A stretch of 64,000 nucleotides of DNA from an uncultured Pseudomonadota bacterium (GCA_937864035.1 CALMIO010000004.1:124001-188000); one strand, 5' to 3'; shown: positions 1-9,990, counted from the first letter of the stretch. Translations and numbers: made by a program. The notes: generated from the sequence alone by a model not told the origin.

Positions 1-507
1 GATATTGGATGTAATACAGGGGGTTTTTCAAAGATTGCTGCTAAACATTCCGGTTATGTTGTTGCTTTTGATAATGATTCTCTCTGTATTGATCGCTTTT
101 TTTTAGATCTCGAATCTGGCGATTACCCCAATATCTTGCCTTTGGTAGTTAGTTTTGCCGATCCCTCCCCTAATCTAGGTTGGCGCGGGCAGGAACGTTC
201 CTCGATTATTGAAAGAGGCAAGCCGGATTTGGTTCTGGCTTTGGCCGTTATTCATCATGCTGTTATTAGTTGTAATATCCCATTATCTCAATTTGTTGCT
301 TGGATTGCCGAATTGTCGCCGACAGCGGTTATAGAATTTGTTTCTAAAGATGATCGGATGACTAAAAAACTTTTAGCTAATCGGATTGATCAATACTCCG
401 ATTACTCTTTGGAAAACTTCGAGAGATGTTGCGAGGCGCATTACAAAATTGTTCGTTCAGTTAAGCTTGCCTCTGGTACCCGTTTTTTATATCAACTAGA
501 GAAATAA
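1..507 (+). CDS. class I SAM-dependent methyltransferase, C-terminal part (5' end outside window)
   Basis: The reading frame is open from base 1, so the gene starts upstream of the window. The first visible residues, DIGCNTGGFS, are the glycine-rich SAM-binding motif I of Rossmann-fold methyltransferases, and an acidic residue (AFDND, about visible residue 24) follows where the ribose hydroxyls are bound. WRGQERSS and LALAVIHHAVI around visible residues 61-86 resemble a group of uncharacterised class I methyltransferases. The substrate cannot be told from sequence. The stop codon is followed directly by the sulfatase-fold gene, so the two are probably co-transcribed and may modify the same surface or cell-envelope molecule; that link is inference. 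Confidence 0.75.
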   Translation, partial: DIGCNTGGFSKIAAKHSGYVVAFDNDSLCIDRFFLDLESGDYPNILPLVVSFADPSPNLGWRGQERSSIIERGKPDLVLALAVIHHAVISCNIPLSQFVAWIAELSPTAVIEFVSKDDRMTKKLLANRIDQYSDYSLENFERCCEAHYKIVRSVKLASGTRFLYQLEK

Positions 508-513
508 TTGATT

Positions 514-2709
514 ATGCCAAACGCTAAAAGAAGTTTTTCTTCTCCTTTGCGCAATTTTTTTTGCGTGGCTGGCTTGTGTTCGCTAGTGATTGCTCAGGTT
601 CTTTTTAATCTATTCGCAACTACGCCAGAATTTTTAGCGATCAAAAAAATTGACCTATTTGATTTAAGTGTTTTTTGTTTTCTATTAGTAGTGGGCATTC
701 CTTTTCTTTTGTGGTTGCCAACTCTAATAGTTGGCAAGCGTTTTGGAAGTTTGCTAACGGCGACAATTTTAGCGGCGCTTTTAGTTTTTTGGTTGCTTCG
801 GCTTTTTGTCAAAGTCAGCATGCAGGACGTGTCTGTGTTTGATTATTTTGCGGCTACGATTATTTTGACCGCTTCTTTGGCGATCTTTTTCATTAAGTTC
901 GAAATTTTTAATGATTTTTTTCTTTTTCTCTCACCCGCTGCCTTAATTGTTCCGATTGTTTTTCTAACCAATGATCGGATCGCACCGCTATTTTTCCCAA
1001 AAAAAACTTTAATCGGGGATAGTCTCTCTTTGGCAAAGGCGGCTAATGAGCAGAGGCGCGCTTATAGGCCTGAAAGAATTGTTTATATCGTGTTCGACGA
1101 ACTGCCCGCCTTTTCTCTGCTCAACGCCAAAGGAGAGATTAACGCCGATCTTTTCCCCGGATTTGCTCGTTTAGCGGCAACGTCTTTTTGGTTTAAAAAC
1201 GGAGGAGGTGTAAGTGGCTGGACTGAGCAAGCTGTGCCAGCGATGTTGTCTGGTAGTTATCCGCCCCGAGACAGGGTAAAAATGCCGCGCGCTTATGATT
1301 ATCCTAATAGTCTGTTTAACATTTTATCCGGAGAGGTTCAGTGGCATGCTTTTGAGCAGGTTCTTGATCTGTGTCCGACGGTTATTTGTCCGCAAAAGAT
1401 CAAGACTTCTTGGTTGACAACTTTAAAAAATCTTTTGGCTGATAGCGCTATTTTGTTGGCGCATAGTTATGCTTCAGAATCAATGGCGCTCTTATTACCA
1501 GCTATTCACACTGCTTGGGGGGATTTTTGGAAACCGGAAGTAGATGAAAGGGCAAAAATCCCTAACCTAGTAGTCGATCAAAATGATAAACGTAAGCTTC
1601 ATAGATCGATTAAGCATAAAGGATTTATTGATAAAGGGAATTTAGCTGATGATCGCTATATCTTTGGGCAATTTGTTGATTCTATTAGCGATAGCCGAAT
1701 TTCGCTTACTAAACCTCCATTTCATTTCTTGCATATAACTTTTCCGCATGTTCCTTATCGTTATTTTGCTGATGGAAAGATTTATGCTAGGAGTTTAGAG
1801 CTCATAAATCATAGGGGATATGTTAAAGTATGGGATGAAAATGATTGGCCGAGCGTGCAACAATACAGCCGATTTCTGTTACAGCTTGCTCGCGCTGACA
1901 AGATGGTTAGCGATCTAATAGATGTCTTAGAAAAATCTGGCGAATTTGATAAAACTCTATTTGTGGTCTCGGCAGATCATGGCGCTAGTTTTCAGTTGGG
2001 CGAGTATACGCGCAGGCCATCTCTGAAAAATTATTCGGATATTCTAGGGGTTCCTTTTTTTATCAAGCGAGTTGGACAACGCCAAGGATTGGTTAGTGAT
2101 TTTCCAGCGGTTACAATTGATATTCCAACAACAATTTTAGGGGAGCTTGGTTTTAATTTTCCTGCCGATCGGTTTGATGGGATTGATTTATTCGTTGACA
2201 GGCTTTCGGTCGCTCGCGATAAGCGGCTTTATTTTAATACCGAAGGCGGATCGGTTGCTGTCTTGGAATTTCCACTTCAACTTGATCTTGCAACTGAAAG
2301 CGCCCGTTGGCGAGAGAGGTTTGGAGGAGATTTGAAGAGTTTTGATAAGTTGTTTTCTTTTTATCCAAAAAGCTTTAGTGCTGACGAGGTTTCCACATAT
2401 TTAAATAAAAACATTCGAGAGTTTGCGAATGTTAAATTTGTAAGGCACATGTTAGCGCGTCAAAATGATTATCAAAGGGTCGATCTTAATAGTTCGTATA
2501 TTCCGGCTTTGATAGATGGAACAGTTTTAAACTCTGATGTTAGTCGGAAGGGAACTCCGCGCCGTTTATTGGTAACTAACAATGATAACATAGTTGGCTT
2601 TACCGAAAGTCGTTGGCGAGGCAAAAAAGAGCAATTTTCGTTGTTATTAGATCCAAAAACGCTTGTGCAAGGCGTTAATAGGATAGGGATTTGGGAGCTG
2701 GTTGATTAA
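514..2709 (+). CDS. membrane-anchored sulfatase/phosphoglycerol-transferase-like protein (alkaline phosphatase superfamily)
   Basis: About 731 residues. The first 165 residues hold four to five hydrophobic helices, followed by a periplasmic alkaline-phosphatase-superfamily domain. Metal-ligand motifs are visible: VFDELP near residue 195, a TEQAVPAMLSG stretch near residue 245 at the usual place of the catalytic Thr/Ser, and SADHGASF near residue 488. The layout resembles LtaS/MdoB/EptA-type enzymes, which move phospho-groups onto envelope glycans or lipids, or true sulfatases. I cannot choose between these. Translation may start at ATG 514; an in-frame TTG at 508 directly abuts the methyltransferase stop. 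The C-terminal 200 residues beyond the catalytic core match nothing I recognise. Confidence 0.7.
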   Translation: MPNAKRSFSSPLRNFFCVAGLCSLVIAQVLFNLFATTPEFLAIKKIDLFDLSVFCFLLVVGIPFLLWLPTLIVGKRFGSLLTATILAALLVFWLLRLFVKVSMQDVSVFDYFAATIILTASLAIFFIKFEIFNDFFLFLSPAALIVPIVFLTNDRIAPLFFPKKTLIGDSLSLAKAANEQRRAYRPERIVYIVFDELPAFSLLNAKGEINADLFPGFARLAATSFWFKNGGGVSGWTEQAVPAMLSGSYPPRDRVKMPRAYDYPNSLFNILSGEVQWHAFEQVLDLCPTVICPQKIKTSWLTTLKNLLADSAILLAHSYASESMALLLPAIHTAWGDFWKPEVDERAKIPNLVVDQNDKRKLHRSIKHKGFIDKGNLADDRYIFGQFVDSISDSRISLTKPPFHFLHITFPHVPYRYFADGKIYARSLELINHRGYVKVWDENDWPSVQQYSRFLLQLARADKMVSDLIDVLEKSGEFDKTLFVVSADHGASFQLGEYTRRPSLKNYSDILGVPFFIKRVGQRQGLVSDFPAVTIDIPTTILGELGFNFPADRFDGIDLFVDRLSVARDKRLYFNTEGGSVAVLEFPLQLDLATESARWRERFGGDLKSFDKLFSFYPKSFSADEVSTYLNKNIREFANVKFVRHMLARQNDYQRVDLNSSYIPALIDGTVLNSDVSRKGTPRRLLVTNNDNIVGFTESRWRGKKEQFSLLLDPKTLVQGVNRIGIWELVD

Positions 2710-2730
2710 AGAAGCTTGCCTAAAGCTATC

Positions 2731-3768
2731 TTAATAATAACGTTTTTTCATCTCTTCGAGAGTAATTATTTTTATTTTATCCGCCCAGCCGGCTTGCCCA
2801 AAAGCCACCATTCTCTCTTTGCAGATCTCTTGCATGGCGGTTCTAGCTGGTTTTAGATAGTCGCGGGGATCGAATTTTTCCGGCGACTCGGCAAAAACCT
2901 CTCTAATCGCGCCGGTTATGGCAAGTCTGCAGTCAGTGTCGACGTTAATTTTGCGAACTCCGTTTTTGATGCCGCGCTGAATCTCTTCTACCGGAACTCC
3001 CCAAGTTGGTTTTATTTTACCTCCGTAGCGGTTAATCTTATCTTGTAAACTTTGCGGCACTGATGAGGAGCCGTGCATTACAAGGTGGCAGTTTGGTATT
3101 TTGCGGTGTATTTTTTCTATTGTTTCCATCGATAACACTTCGCCGGTTGGCTTTTGGCTAAATTTATAGGCTCCATGGCTCGTTCCGATCGCGACTGCTA
3201 AGGCATCTACTCCAGTTTCAGCGACAAATCTTGCGGCTTCTTCCGGATTAGTCAACATCTGTTCTTTTGATAATTTTCCTTCGGCTCCGTGCCCATCCTC
3301 TTTTTCTCCGTGGCCAGTTGCCAGAGAGCCGAGCACCCCTAATTCGCCTTCGACAGAGACGCCGGCTTGGTGCGCGAGTTGGCAAACAGCTTTGGTGACT
3401 TTCACGTTGTAGTCGTAATCGGCGGGAGTTTTTCCATCTTCAAGCAGTGATCCATCCATCATTACTGAGGTGAATCCCAAGCGAATTGCCGAGGCGCAAG
3501 TTGCTTCGCTGTTGCCATGATCAAGATGCATCGTAATAGGTATTCTTGGATGAAGTTCAGCCGCCGCTAGCATCAAATTTCGCAGGTAAAGATCATTTGA
3601 GTAAGCGCGAGCGCCTCGTGAAGCTTGAATGATAACCGGAGAAGTGGTTTCTTCGGCGGCCTGCATGATTGCCTGAATCTGCTCCATGTTGTTGACATTA
3701 AAGGCCGCTAACCCATAATTATTTTCGGCCGCATGGTCTAAAAGCAGTCTCATTGGTACTAGTGGCAT
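2731..3768 (-). CDS. fba: fructose-bisphosphate aldolase, class II
   Basis: 345 residues, the expected length for the long Calvin-cycle/glycolysis subtype of class II aldolase, which reversibly cleaves fructose 1,6-bisphosphate to DHAP and glyceraldehyde 3-phosphate using zinc. Seen: the catalytic Asp and zinc-binding His in HLDHG (81-85), the GHG and GTSHGAYKF loops (152-154, 195-203), the zinc His in MHGSSS (231-236) and the phosphate-binding KINVDTD (273-279). It is convergent with the preceding sulfatase-fold gene (gap 21 bp) and divergent from the Fe-S carrier gene to the right. This is a central metabolism gene with no oddities. Confidence 0.95.
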   Translation of the reverse strand: MPLVPMRLLLDHAAENNYGLAAFNVNNMEQIQAIMQAAEETTSPVIIQASRGARAYSNDLYLRNLMLAAAELHPRIPITMHLDHGNSEATCASAIRLGFTSVMMDGSLLEDGKTPADYDYNVKVTKAVCQLAHQAGVSVEGELGVLGSLATGHGEKEDGHGAEGKLSKEQMLTNPEEAARFVAETGVDALAVAIGTSHGAYKFSQKPTGEVLSMETIEKIHRKIPNCHLVMHGSSSVPQSLQDKINRYGGKIKPTWGVPVEEIQRGIKNGVRKINVDTDCRLAITGAIREVFAESPEKFDPRDYLKPARTAMQEICKERMVAFGQAGWADKIKIITLEEMKKRYY

Positions 3769-3811
3769 AAGCGATTCTTTTTAAATTTCAAAATAGAGGT
3801 TTCGATTTATC

Positions 3812-3840
3812 TTGCTTTTTACTTTAAAACAAGATATAAT
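3812..3840 (+). promoter_or_regulatory. sigma-70-type promoter for the Fe-S carrier gene
   Basis: TTGCTT at 3812-3817 and a perfect TATAAT at 3835-3840 with 17 bp between them, about 48 bp before the start codon at 3888. It is the best-formed promoter I found in the window. Confidence 0.7.
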
Positions 3841-3887
3841 AAAGGTATATAGGTAATTTTAATCTAATATTTTTAGCAGAAATTTCT

Positions 3888-4271
3888 ATGGGCACGACGT
3901 CAGCAGCTAATAGTTCTGGACAAGCTAATTTTACGCCAACTGAGGAGCAACCGATTTTTTTTACTCCCGCAGCTATTGAAGCTATCGAAAAAGCCGTTAA
4001 AGAAGATGGCGAAGAGGGGGAAGGGTTAAGGGTCTCAGTTGTTGGTGGAGGTTGTTCTGGTTATCAATATAACCTTGACTTTGAAAAAGAGGAACGCATA
4101 GGAGATCTGGTGTTAGCCTGTGGCTCTGTTAATGTTTATCTTGATTCCGTCAGCGCAGGTTATCTTAAGGGCACTGTTATTGATTATGTTTCTGGTTTAA
4201 ACGAATCCGGTTTTAAATTTAACAATCCTAACGCTAAGCGAACTTGTGGTTGCGGTAGTTCTTTTTCTTAA
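3888..4271 (+). CDS. A-type iron-sulfur cluster carrier (IscA/ErpA/HesB family)
   Basis: 127 residues. The family carries Fe-S clusters, or iron, from the scaffold to apo-proteins in the cytosol. The three ligand cysteines are present: GGGCSGYQY (Cys56) and the C-terminal TCGCGS (Cys120 and Cys122). The core matches the usual 107-110 residues; about 20 extra N-terminal residues are low-complexity (Ser/Ala/Thr-rich), so a start nearer the core is possible, although ATG 3888 fits the promoter at 3812-3840. It stands alone, without iscS or iscU nearby, so IscA, ErpA and SufA cannot be separated. Downstream lies repeat copy A, which separates it from a convergent gene. Confidence 0.88.
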   Translation: MGTTSAANSSGQANFTPTEEQPIFFTPAAIEAIEKAVKEDGEEGEGLRVSVVGGGCSGYQYNLDFEKEERIGDLVLACGSVNVYLDSVSAGYLKGTVIDYVSGLNESGFKFNNPNAKRTCGCGSSFS

Positions 4272-4317
4272 GAGCCGAATTTTTTAAAAGTTACATCTCC
4301 TCTAATTCTTAATTCTT

Positions 4318-4944
4318 TCTCCGTGAAAATTTGTTAGAAAGGCAAATAGTAGTTGCCAGAAGGGATAAAAGATAATCTTATATAATGCGAAGCCAAAAGA
4401 GCTCGAAATGTCAATATGGGTTGCTTTTGAAAGAGAGTTAATAGAAATCACAGTCAGAGCAGACACCGGCTAGTGAAGCTAGCAGAGAAGATAGACTGGG
4501 AGAGATTTCGAGGAAGTTTGGTAGTATTTTTATAGAGAGAGATATTTTCCACGCTCTCCACCGCATGACCGGTCGTAGTTAAGCCGATGGCGCAAGAAGA
4601 TAGGAGAAGAAGGTGCGAAAGAGAGGTGTTTCAGGCTTGGCAAGATTATTTTAAAGGAAAACTTGATAGATTTATGGACGCTCTTTTTGCTGGCGCCGCT
4701 TGCAACCTTGCTCACCTCCTGCGGCGCGTTACTGAAAAATTTAAAATCTACTTTTTGTAAGAAACTAACTTTTGGCTCCTATTGGGGAGAGCTCGTCTGA
4801 AAAACAACTTTTTCACCCAAATTTGCCCGGAAATTTTGCTCTGTTAATAAAATTTCTTCCTTTCTGCCCTCTGCTTAGAAAATAAAAATACATTTTCTAC
4901 CAGCTCTCTTCTTGAAAAAATTACCCTTTTTCATGGATAGCTAG
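4318..4944 (+). repeat. dispersed non-coding element, copy A
   Basis: 627 bp filling the gap between the convergent Fe-S carrier and hydrolase genes. It begins with TCTCCGTGAAAA and ends TTTTTCATGGATAGCTAG, an imperfect terminal inverted repeat. The left 70 bp closely match copy B at 31808, including GGCAAATAGTAGTTGC and a TATAAT at 4381-4386. About 50 bp present after TATAATGC in copies B, C and D are missing here. Further strong matches to copy B are the GCGCAAGAAGATAGGAGAAG stretch at 4590-4609 and most of 4700-4944. A 57-codon ORF (4587-4760) lies inside, but its counterpart in copy B is broken, so I do not call it a gene. Confidence 0.75.
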
Positions 4945-4946
4945 TT

Positions 4947-5585
4947 CTAAACATTTTTTTGGGGACATTTTGCCGGTGTTTCTTGAAAGCGGGTTATTAG
5001 AGGAGTTGGATCTTCGTCTTTGTTAATACTAACTAGCCAAGCAGTAGGCAGGGCTTGGACAATCTTTTCTGCTTGGGATTTTTCATAATTGCTTGCTTGC
5101 TTTTCGCTTAACACTAGCACCGGACAACGGATTCTTTGCAAAAATGGGAATCCGTCAAAATCAGATGTTGTGTGCTTAAATGGCAAACCCATAGGAAAGA
5201 ATCTCTCGATTGAATCGATAAAGCGTGTCAACCTTGTGGGATGGGGCCTAGCGTATGGATTAATCATGCAGATTGTCCTTACTAATTTAAGATCAATTAA
5301 AGATAAATACTGTACGATCGTTGTGGCAGAGCCACTTGCTAAGAAGCTAGTTTGTCGAATGCCGTGTTCTTTAAGAAATCGATGCAAGGAATCGCCAATT
5401 TGCCCCCAATTTTTCTGATCAATTTTCGGAAGAGCAATTAAAGTGGCTTTGAAAAATTTACTAAGAGAGGTGACTAAAGCAAGCGAATTGGCAAAAAAAA
5501 AGCTGTTACGGCTATCTGAGTCGCTTTTTTCTATAATAATTACAAAACTTCTTCCTTCTCCTGATTCTTCCAGTAACTCTATCAT
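4947..5585 (-). CDS. alpha/beta-hydrolase-like protein, possibly non-catalytic
   Basis: 212 residues. The pattern of an N-terminal beta strand (FVIIIEKS), a nucleophile-elbow-like LASGSATT (82-89) after a helix, and a late strand PVLVLSEKQ suggests a small alpha/beta-hydrolase fold. The elbow does not match GxSxG exactly (A-S-G-S-A), and I see no clear catalytic His near the C-terminus, so activity is doubtful. No signal peptide is present, so it should be cytosolic. The stop codon lies 2 bp from the end of repeat copy A. The family assignment rests on strand and helix pattern only and could be wrong. Confidence 0.4.
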   Translation of the reverse strand: MIELLEESGEGRSFVIIIEKSDSDSRNSFFFANSLALVTSLSKFFKATLIALPKIDQKNWGQIGDSLHRFLKEHGIRQTSFLASGSATTIVQYLSLIDLKLVRTICMINPYARPHPTRLTRFIDSIERFFPMGLPFKHTTSDFDGFPFLQRIRCPVLVLSEKQASNYEKSQAEKIVQALPTAWLVSINKDEDPTPLITRFQETPAKCPQKNV

Positions 5586-5747
5586 AAAACTAAGACTAAA
5601 AAAAGAGCTCCATTTATTTGCTTAAGCCGCGAGCTGTAGTATGATTTTTAAAACATGTTCGCGTGTTTGTATTGACGCAACACCTTAAAAAATAACTTAA
5701 TTATTAGAATAAAGCGAGTCGTTGATTTTATTTTTATTAAATTGAGA

Positions 5748-6032
5748 ATGAATATTGGTAAACCAGGGCCGTTTCAAGTGATTCATTCGGTTGCCGATCA
5801 AGACGTGCCGAGCGATCCTCCGAAACGGAGATACGATTGCGCTTTTTACGAACTTTGTTTAAATGTCGCCGCCGCTTTGAATTGGGATAGTTTTACTTGC
5901 CGAGGTTGTTCCGGAACTTTTGACGAACAGCTTCTTTGGCGGGCTCATCAGGCGAGTAAAAATGATGGTGTTGTTGGTAAGCTCTGCGATTTGCCGGAAC
6001 TAAAGCAGGTTGTTGGTTGGAAGAAAAATTAA
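5748..6032 (+). CDS. small Cys-rich hypothetical protein
   Basis: 94 residues from ATG 5748 (a TTG six bases earlier is the alternative). The centre has two cysteine pairs, YDCAFYELC and FTCRGCSG, plus a later single Cys. This may be a compact metal-binding or zinc-ribbon-like fold. There is no signal peptide or membrane segment. It is monocistronic between the divergent hydrolase and the convergent patatin gene. I do not recognise the family. Confidence 0.5.
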   Translation: MNIGKPGPFQVIHSVADQDVPSDPPKRRYDCAFYELCLNVAAALNWDSFTCRGCSGTFDEQLLWRAHQASKNDGVVGKLCDLPELKQVVGWKKN

Positions 6033-6113
6033 AAGACAGTTATTTTTAAAATTGATTAATTAATAAACTTAGGAAAACTAACCCGATTATAAAAAAGCAA
6101 GAACTAAAAATCA

Positions 6114-7298
6114 TTAAAGGCTTTTTGCCCACTCGTCAAAACTATGGCTGGCGCTAAACTCTACTCTAGTTTGGTCGCGTAGGAGTTTTAAGGTGTCATT
6201 GTAACCGGTTTCAACTAGAGCATGGATGTAATCTGGATCAACCGCTCCATAAGAAGCGATCTCATAGGCAATTTCCTCGCCAACTCTGTTTTTAAGAATT
6301 GTAAATGCTGGCCAAAGCGCTCCCAGAATCTTCCGTAGGTGTTTGCCATTGCCAGCCGCTTGTTTAAGAATAGTTCCTAAGGATTTGCGTACTACAACAG
6401 AAAAAGTTAGAGGTGGCCTTAAGCAAAATGTTTTTAGATCAGCTGGAATTTCCCAACTTGGTTTTGAATCTTGCTCTTTTCCATAACGCTCTAGCCACCA
6501 ATTTCTCCCTGAAACATCAATCGAAATAACTTGTGCCGCTCCGAAACGGACGCAGGGATCAATCGGCACATTTTGAGCTATACCACCATCAACCAGAGTA
6601 ATTTTTTTACCGCCAGCTTCAAACTCTACTGGCGGAAGCACTGCCGGCAGGGCGGCCGAAGCTAAACCATGTCTAGCGCTCAGATTATCTAAATAAAGCG
6701 CCTCAAAGGTCGCGCCTTGAACAAGTTCAGGCTGGAGCTGTTTATGAGAGCTAATAAGTAAAAGGGGTTTTCTCTGCTCTCCCTCAATTGTCGTCATAAC
6801 GGCGATTGCTTGTAAAAATGGAGCGCGTTGATCCGGCTGTAGTCCTCCATAATCTTGAATGACAGCGTCAATTCGATTGATTAAAGGGGTTGGATCAAAA
6901 ACAGCCTGCTGACTAGCGTGTGGTCCCGGAGCTATAAATTGGTAAATTGCTACCTTCATTGCTCTAAAGAGAGAGAGAGCTTTTGAGCCCGCAAAAGTGT
7001 TTTCGTAACGACGCTCATGCCAGAGATCGTATAAAACGCTTACCGCGTTTGTGTAACCTTTTTTAAGAGCGGCTCCTAAAACAAGCCCGTTAATCGCTCC
7101 TATACTACTGCCAACTATTATGTTGATTGTTTCGGGAGATCTTTCAAAATGTGGCAGGAGAGCCCTTAAAGCCCCAGCTTGATAGGCGGCTCTGGTGCCG
7201 CCGCCAGAAAGCACAATACCGGTTGTTTGGGAACCGATGTTTGACTTAATCGTTCCAGCTAGTGGCCTTTCATTATGATCAAGAGGGGTTCTTTTCAA
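6114..7298 (-). CDS. patatin-like phospholipase
   Basis: 394 residues. Patatin-type lipid acyl hydrolases use a Ser-Asp dyad. Seen: the oxyanion glycine-rich loop SGGGTRAAYQAG (31-42), the nucleophile elbow VGSSIGA with Ser65, and the catalytic Asp in LVDGGIAQNVP (Asp237). The motifs are complete, so the enzyme should be active on phospholipid or lipid esters. No clear signal peptide or beta-barrel part is seen, so it is more likely cytosolic or membrane-peripheral than an autotransported PlpD-type. It is divergent from cmk (about 120 bp). Confidence 0.88.
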   Translation of the reverse strand: MKRTPLDHNERPLAGTIKSNIGSQTTGIVLSGGGTRAAYQAGALRALLPHFERSPETINIIVGSSIGAINGLVLGAALKKGYTNAVSVLYDLWHERRYENTFAGSKALSLFRAMKVAIYQFIAPGPHASQQAVFDPTPLINRIDAVIQDYGGLQPDQRAPFLQAIAVMTTIEGEQRKPLLLISSHKQLQPELVQGATFEALYLDNLSARHGLASAALPAVLPPVEFEAGGKKITLVDGGIAQNVPIDPCVRFGAAQVISIDVSGRNWWLERYGKEQDSKPSWEIPADLKTFCLRPPLTFSVVVRKSLGTILKQAAGNGKHLRKILGALWPAFTILKNRVGEEIAYEIASYGAVDPDYIHALVETGYNDTLKLLRDQTRVEFSASHSFDEWAKSL

Positions 7299-7418
7299 TT
7301 GTTTTGCTTTTGTATCGGTTAAAGTTTATTGCAACTCTTTTAGGTTGACTATATCTATATATTGTATAGCACTATCAGTTGCTTGATAAGTGGTAAATTG
7401 TTTAAGCTCTTAATTCAA

Positions 7419-8108
7419 ATGGAGAGAAAAATTATCGCCATAGATGGCGCAGCTGGCACAGGGAAAAGCACTTTGGCGGAAAAACTAGCCGCTAAACTTG
7501 GTTGGCCTATGTTTTCAACCGGTAGATTATATCGCGCTGTCGAGTTACTCGCGCATCAACACTCGGTCCCTGAAAGTGATTCAAAAGAACTTTGTAAATT
7601 ACTCGATGCTCATCAGTTGCAGGTTGTTAAATCGGTTGATCAAAACATACTTAATATAACCTTAGATGGAGCGCCTGTCGATCACTTGCTATATTCGGAT
7701 CAAGTTCCTAATAATGGGTCAAAAGTTGCCGCTTTGCGGGAAATCAGGGAGGCCTTGATCCCTATTCAACGCTCGGCGGCTCCGGCCAGTGATTTGGTGG
7801 TTGAAGGTCGCGATATCGGAAGCGCAATCTTTCCAGAGGCGTTGGTTAAATTTTTTATCATTGTTCCGAGCGCTGAGGTGCGAGCTACTAGGCGAGCTCT
7901 GCAAAAATTAGGGAGAGAGCCAACTGAGAGCGAAAGAAGTGAGATTATTAGGGATCTTGAAGCGCGCGATTTGCGAGATGCTGGCAGGGAATTTAATCCA
8001 ACAAAACAGCCAGAAGACGCTCTGGTTATAGATAATTCCAGCCAACCGTTGACTGAGATAGTCGAAAAAATGTACAATTACGTCCTCTGCGAAATCAGAA
8101 AGCGCTAG
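7419..8108 (+). CDS. cmk: cytidylate kinase
   Basis: 229 residues from ATG 7419. The frame is open upstream to 7362, but those 19 residues are not family-like, so I place the start directly before the first beta strand. It phosphorylates CMP/dCMP using ATP. Seen: P-loop DGAAGTGKST (9-18), STGRLYRAVE for the NMP-binding region, GRDIGSAIFP near residue 130 and the LID-like RRALQKLGREPTESER. Its place just upstream of rpsA is the classic cmk-rpsA neighbourhood of Proteobacteria. Confidence 0.93.
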   Translation: MERKIIAIDGAAGTGKSTLAEKLAAKLGWPMFSTGRLYRAVELLAHQHSVPESDSKELCKLLDAHQLQVVKSVDQNILNITLDGAPVDHLLYSDQVPNNGSKVAALREIREALIPIQRSAAPASDLVVEGRDIGSAIFPEALVKFFIIVPSAEVRATRRALQKLGREPTESERSEIIRDLEARDLRDAGREFNPTKQPEDALVIDNSSQPLTEIVEKMYNYVLCEIRKR

Positions 8109-8268
8109 GTTAGTTGCATGCATATTTTGAATTAGCCTTAGATTAGCGAACGTGTATTTTGCTTTAAACTTCCTTGCCAGGAGGTTGTTTGTTTAAGTTT
8201 TTTGATTTTTTGAAAATCTAGCTGACTTTCGATTTAATCTCAGAGAATAAGGAGATAATATAAATTTT

Positions 8269-9990
8269 ATGTCTAATAGCGCTTTTGGTTCTTATGGTGA
8301 AGAGTTTTTTGCCTCAACTTCCGGTGAGTTTGCCGAGCTTTTTAATTCTGGCATTGGAAGTGTCAAACCGGGAACAATAGTAAAGGGTAGGGTCGTCGGC
8401 ATTAATCGCGACATGGTAACGGTTGATATTGGTTTTAAGTCGGATGGAGTTGTTCCGCGAGAGCAGTTTATTGATAAAGATGGTAAAGTGCTGGTTCAAA
8501 TAGGCGACATCGTCGAGGTATTTGTGCTTGCTCTTGAAAACGAACAAGGACAAGTGATGCTCTCAAAAGAGCGGGCTGATCAAAAAAGAATTTGGGAAAA
8601 GGTTGAGCAAGCTTTGAAAGATGGCAGTACCATAACTGGGACAGTGCAATTTAAAGTAAAGGGCGGCTTGCAAGTTGATATAGGTATTCCAGCTTTTCTA
8701 CCCGGATCTCAAGTTGATATTAGACCACATAAAAATCTTGATAAATTTATTGGAGAAACATACGACTTTAAAGTCTTAAAAATTACCCGAGACAAAGGTA
8801 ATATAGTTTTGTCAAGGCGCGCTGTGTTGATTAGTGAGCGAGATCAGTTAAGAGATGAAACTTTAAAACATCTTGCTGAAGGGGTAGTGCTAGAAGGTAG
8901 TGTTAAAAATCTTGCTGAATATGGGGCTTTTATTGATTTGGGTGGCATTGACGGCTTGTTGCATGTTACAGATATATCTTGGTCACGTGTTAATCATCCT
9001 GCCGATAAGCTGAGCATCGGCCAAGTGGTGCCGGTAGTTGTGCTTAAATATGATTCAGAGAAGGGGCGCGTTAGCCTTGGTATGAAACAGCTAACCCCAG
9101 ATCCTTGGGAAGGAGTTGGTGAAAAGTATACAGTTGGATCAAAGTATAACGCTGTTGTTACGGCTGTTGAGGGAGGCAAAGTTTATCTTCAGGTGGCAGA
9201 GGGGATTGATGGCGTTATCCCAGATACCGAACTTACTTGGGGCAAAAAAGTAAGAAATCCTTTAAAACTTGTTAATATTGGCGACACGATTGAGGTTCAG
9301 TTGGTTGGCATTGATCTTGGCTCGCGCAAATTAGTGATGAGTCTTAAAGCGTTGCAACCAAATCCATGGACCGATCTGGCAAATCGTTTCCCAGTTGGCA
9401 CGAAAGTTAGTGGCACGGTTGCATCTATCGCCAACTTTGGCATGTTTGTAACTATTGAAAATGGGATAGATGGCTTAGTTCATCTGTCAGACTTTTTCTG
9501 GACAAAGAGGGTTAAAGATTCAAAAGAGCTACAAGAAGTTTATGGATATCAAAAGGGCAATCCGGTTGAAGCTGTTATAATGAAAGTAGATCCTCAAGAG
9601 GAGACAATTAGCCTAAGCATTAAAGATTTGACGGAAAATCCTTGGCCTAATATAACAGCTAGATATCCTGTGAATGCTAAAGTGCGAGGTGTTATTCGAT
9701 CGGTAACTAAATCTGGCGTTTTTGTTGAGTTGGAGGGGGCAATTGAAGGATTTATTCACCATCCGGACTTGGGTTTAGAGCGAGGCGAAGATCCAGAGAA
9801 GAAGTTTATCATCGGTGATGAGCTCGAAGCAGAAGTTAAGGAGGTTGATAGCGAAGCGAAGCGCATCAATCTATCTGTTAAAACGATTCTTGATAAAAGA
9901 CGCACGCAAGAGAGAGCTTCTTATCTTGATCAAGAAGATCTCTCTGTGAACCTTGGTGATTTGATTAGTGATAGTTTAAAGAATCGATAG
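8269..9990 (+). CDS. rpsA: 30S ribosomal protein S1
   Basis: 573 residues with six S1 (OB-fold) RNA-binding repeats, roughly at 30-100, 115-181, 200-268, 285-355, 372-442 and 459-528, the full proteobacterial arrangement. It binds mRNA leaders and helps the 30S subunit start translation. Repeat landmarks include GAFIDLGGIDGLLHVTD and FGMFVTIENGIDGLVHLSD. A purine-rich AAGGAG lies about 14 nt before the ATG. The 160-bp leader after cmk may hold its own promoter or regulation, but no clear site is seen. Confidence 0.95.
   Translation: MSNSAFGSYGEEFFASTSGEFAELFNSGIGSVKPGTIVKGRVVGINRDMVTVDIGFKSDGVVPREQFIDKDGKVLVQIGDIVEVFVLALENEQGQVMLSKERADQKRIWEKVEQALKDGSTITGTVQFKVKGGLQVDIGIPAFLPGSQVDIRPHKNLDKFIGETYDFKVLKITRDKGNIVLSRRAVLISERDQLRDETLKHLAEGVVLEGSVKNLAEYGAFIDLGGIDGLLHVTDISWSRVNHPADKLSIGQVVPVVVLKYDSEKGRVSLGMKQLTPDPWEGVGEKYTVGSKYNAVVTAVEGGKVYLQVAEGIDGVIPDTELTWGKKVRNPLKLVNIGDTIEVQLVGIDLGSRKLVMSLKALQPNPWTDLANRFPVGTKVSGTVASIANFGMFVTIENGIDGLVHLSDFFWTKRVKDSKELQEVYGYQKGNPVEAVIMKVDPQEETISLSIKDLTENPWPNITARYPVNAKVRGVIRSVTKSGVFVELEGAIEGFIHHPDLGLERGEDPEKKFIIGDELEAEVKEVDSEAKRINLSVKTILDKRRTQERASYLDQEDLSVNLGDLISDSLKNR

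Noticed and set aside
4530-4760. Small ORFs inside repeat copy A, both strands
   Set aside because: The plus-strand one (4587-4760) looks protein-like, but the matching region of copy B has stops and a frameshift, so it is not conserved as coding sequence.
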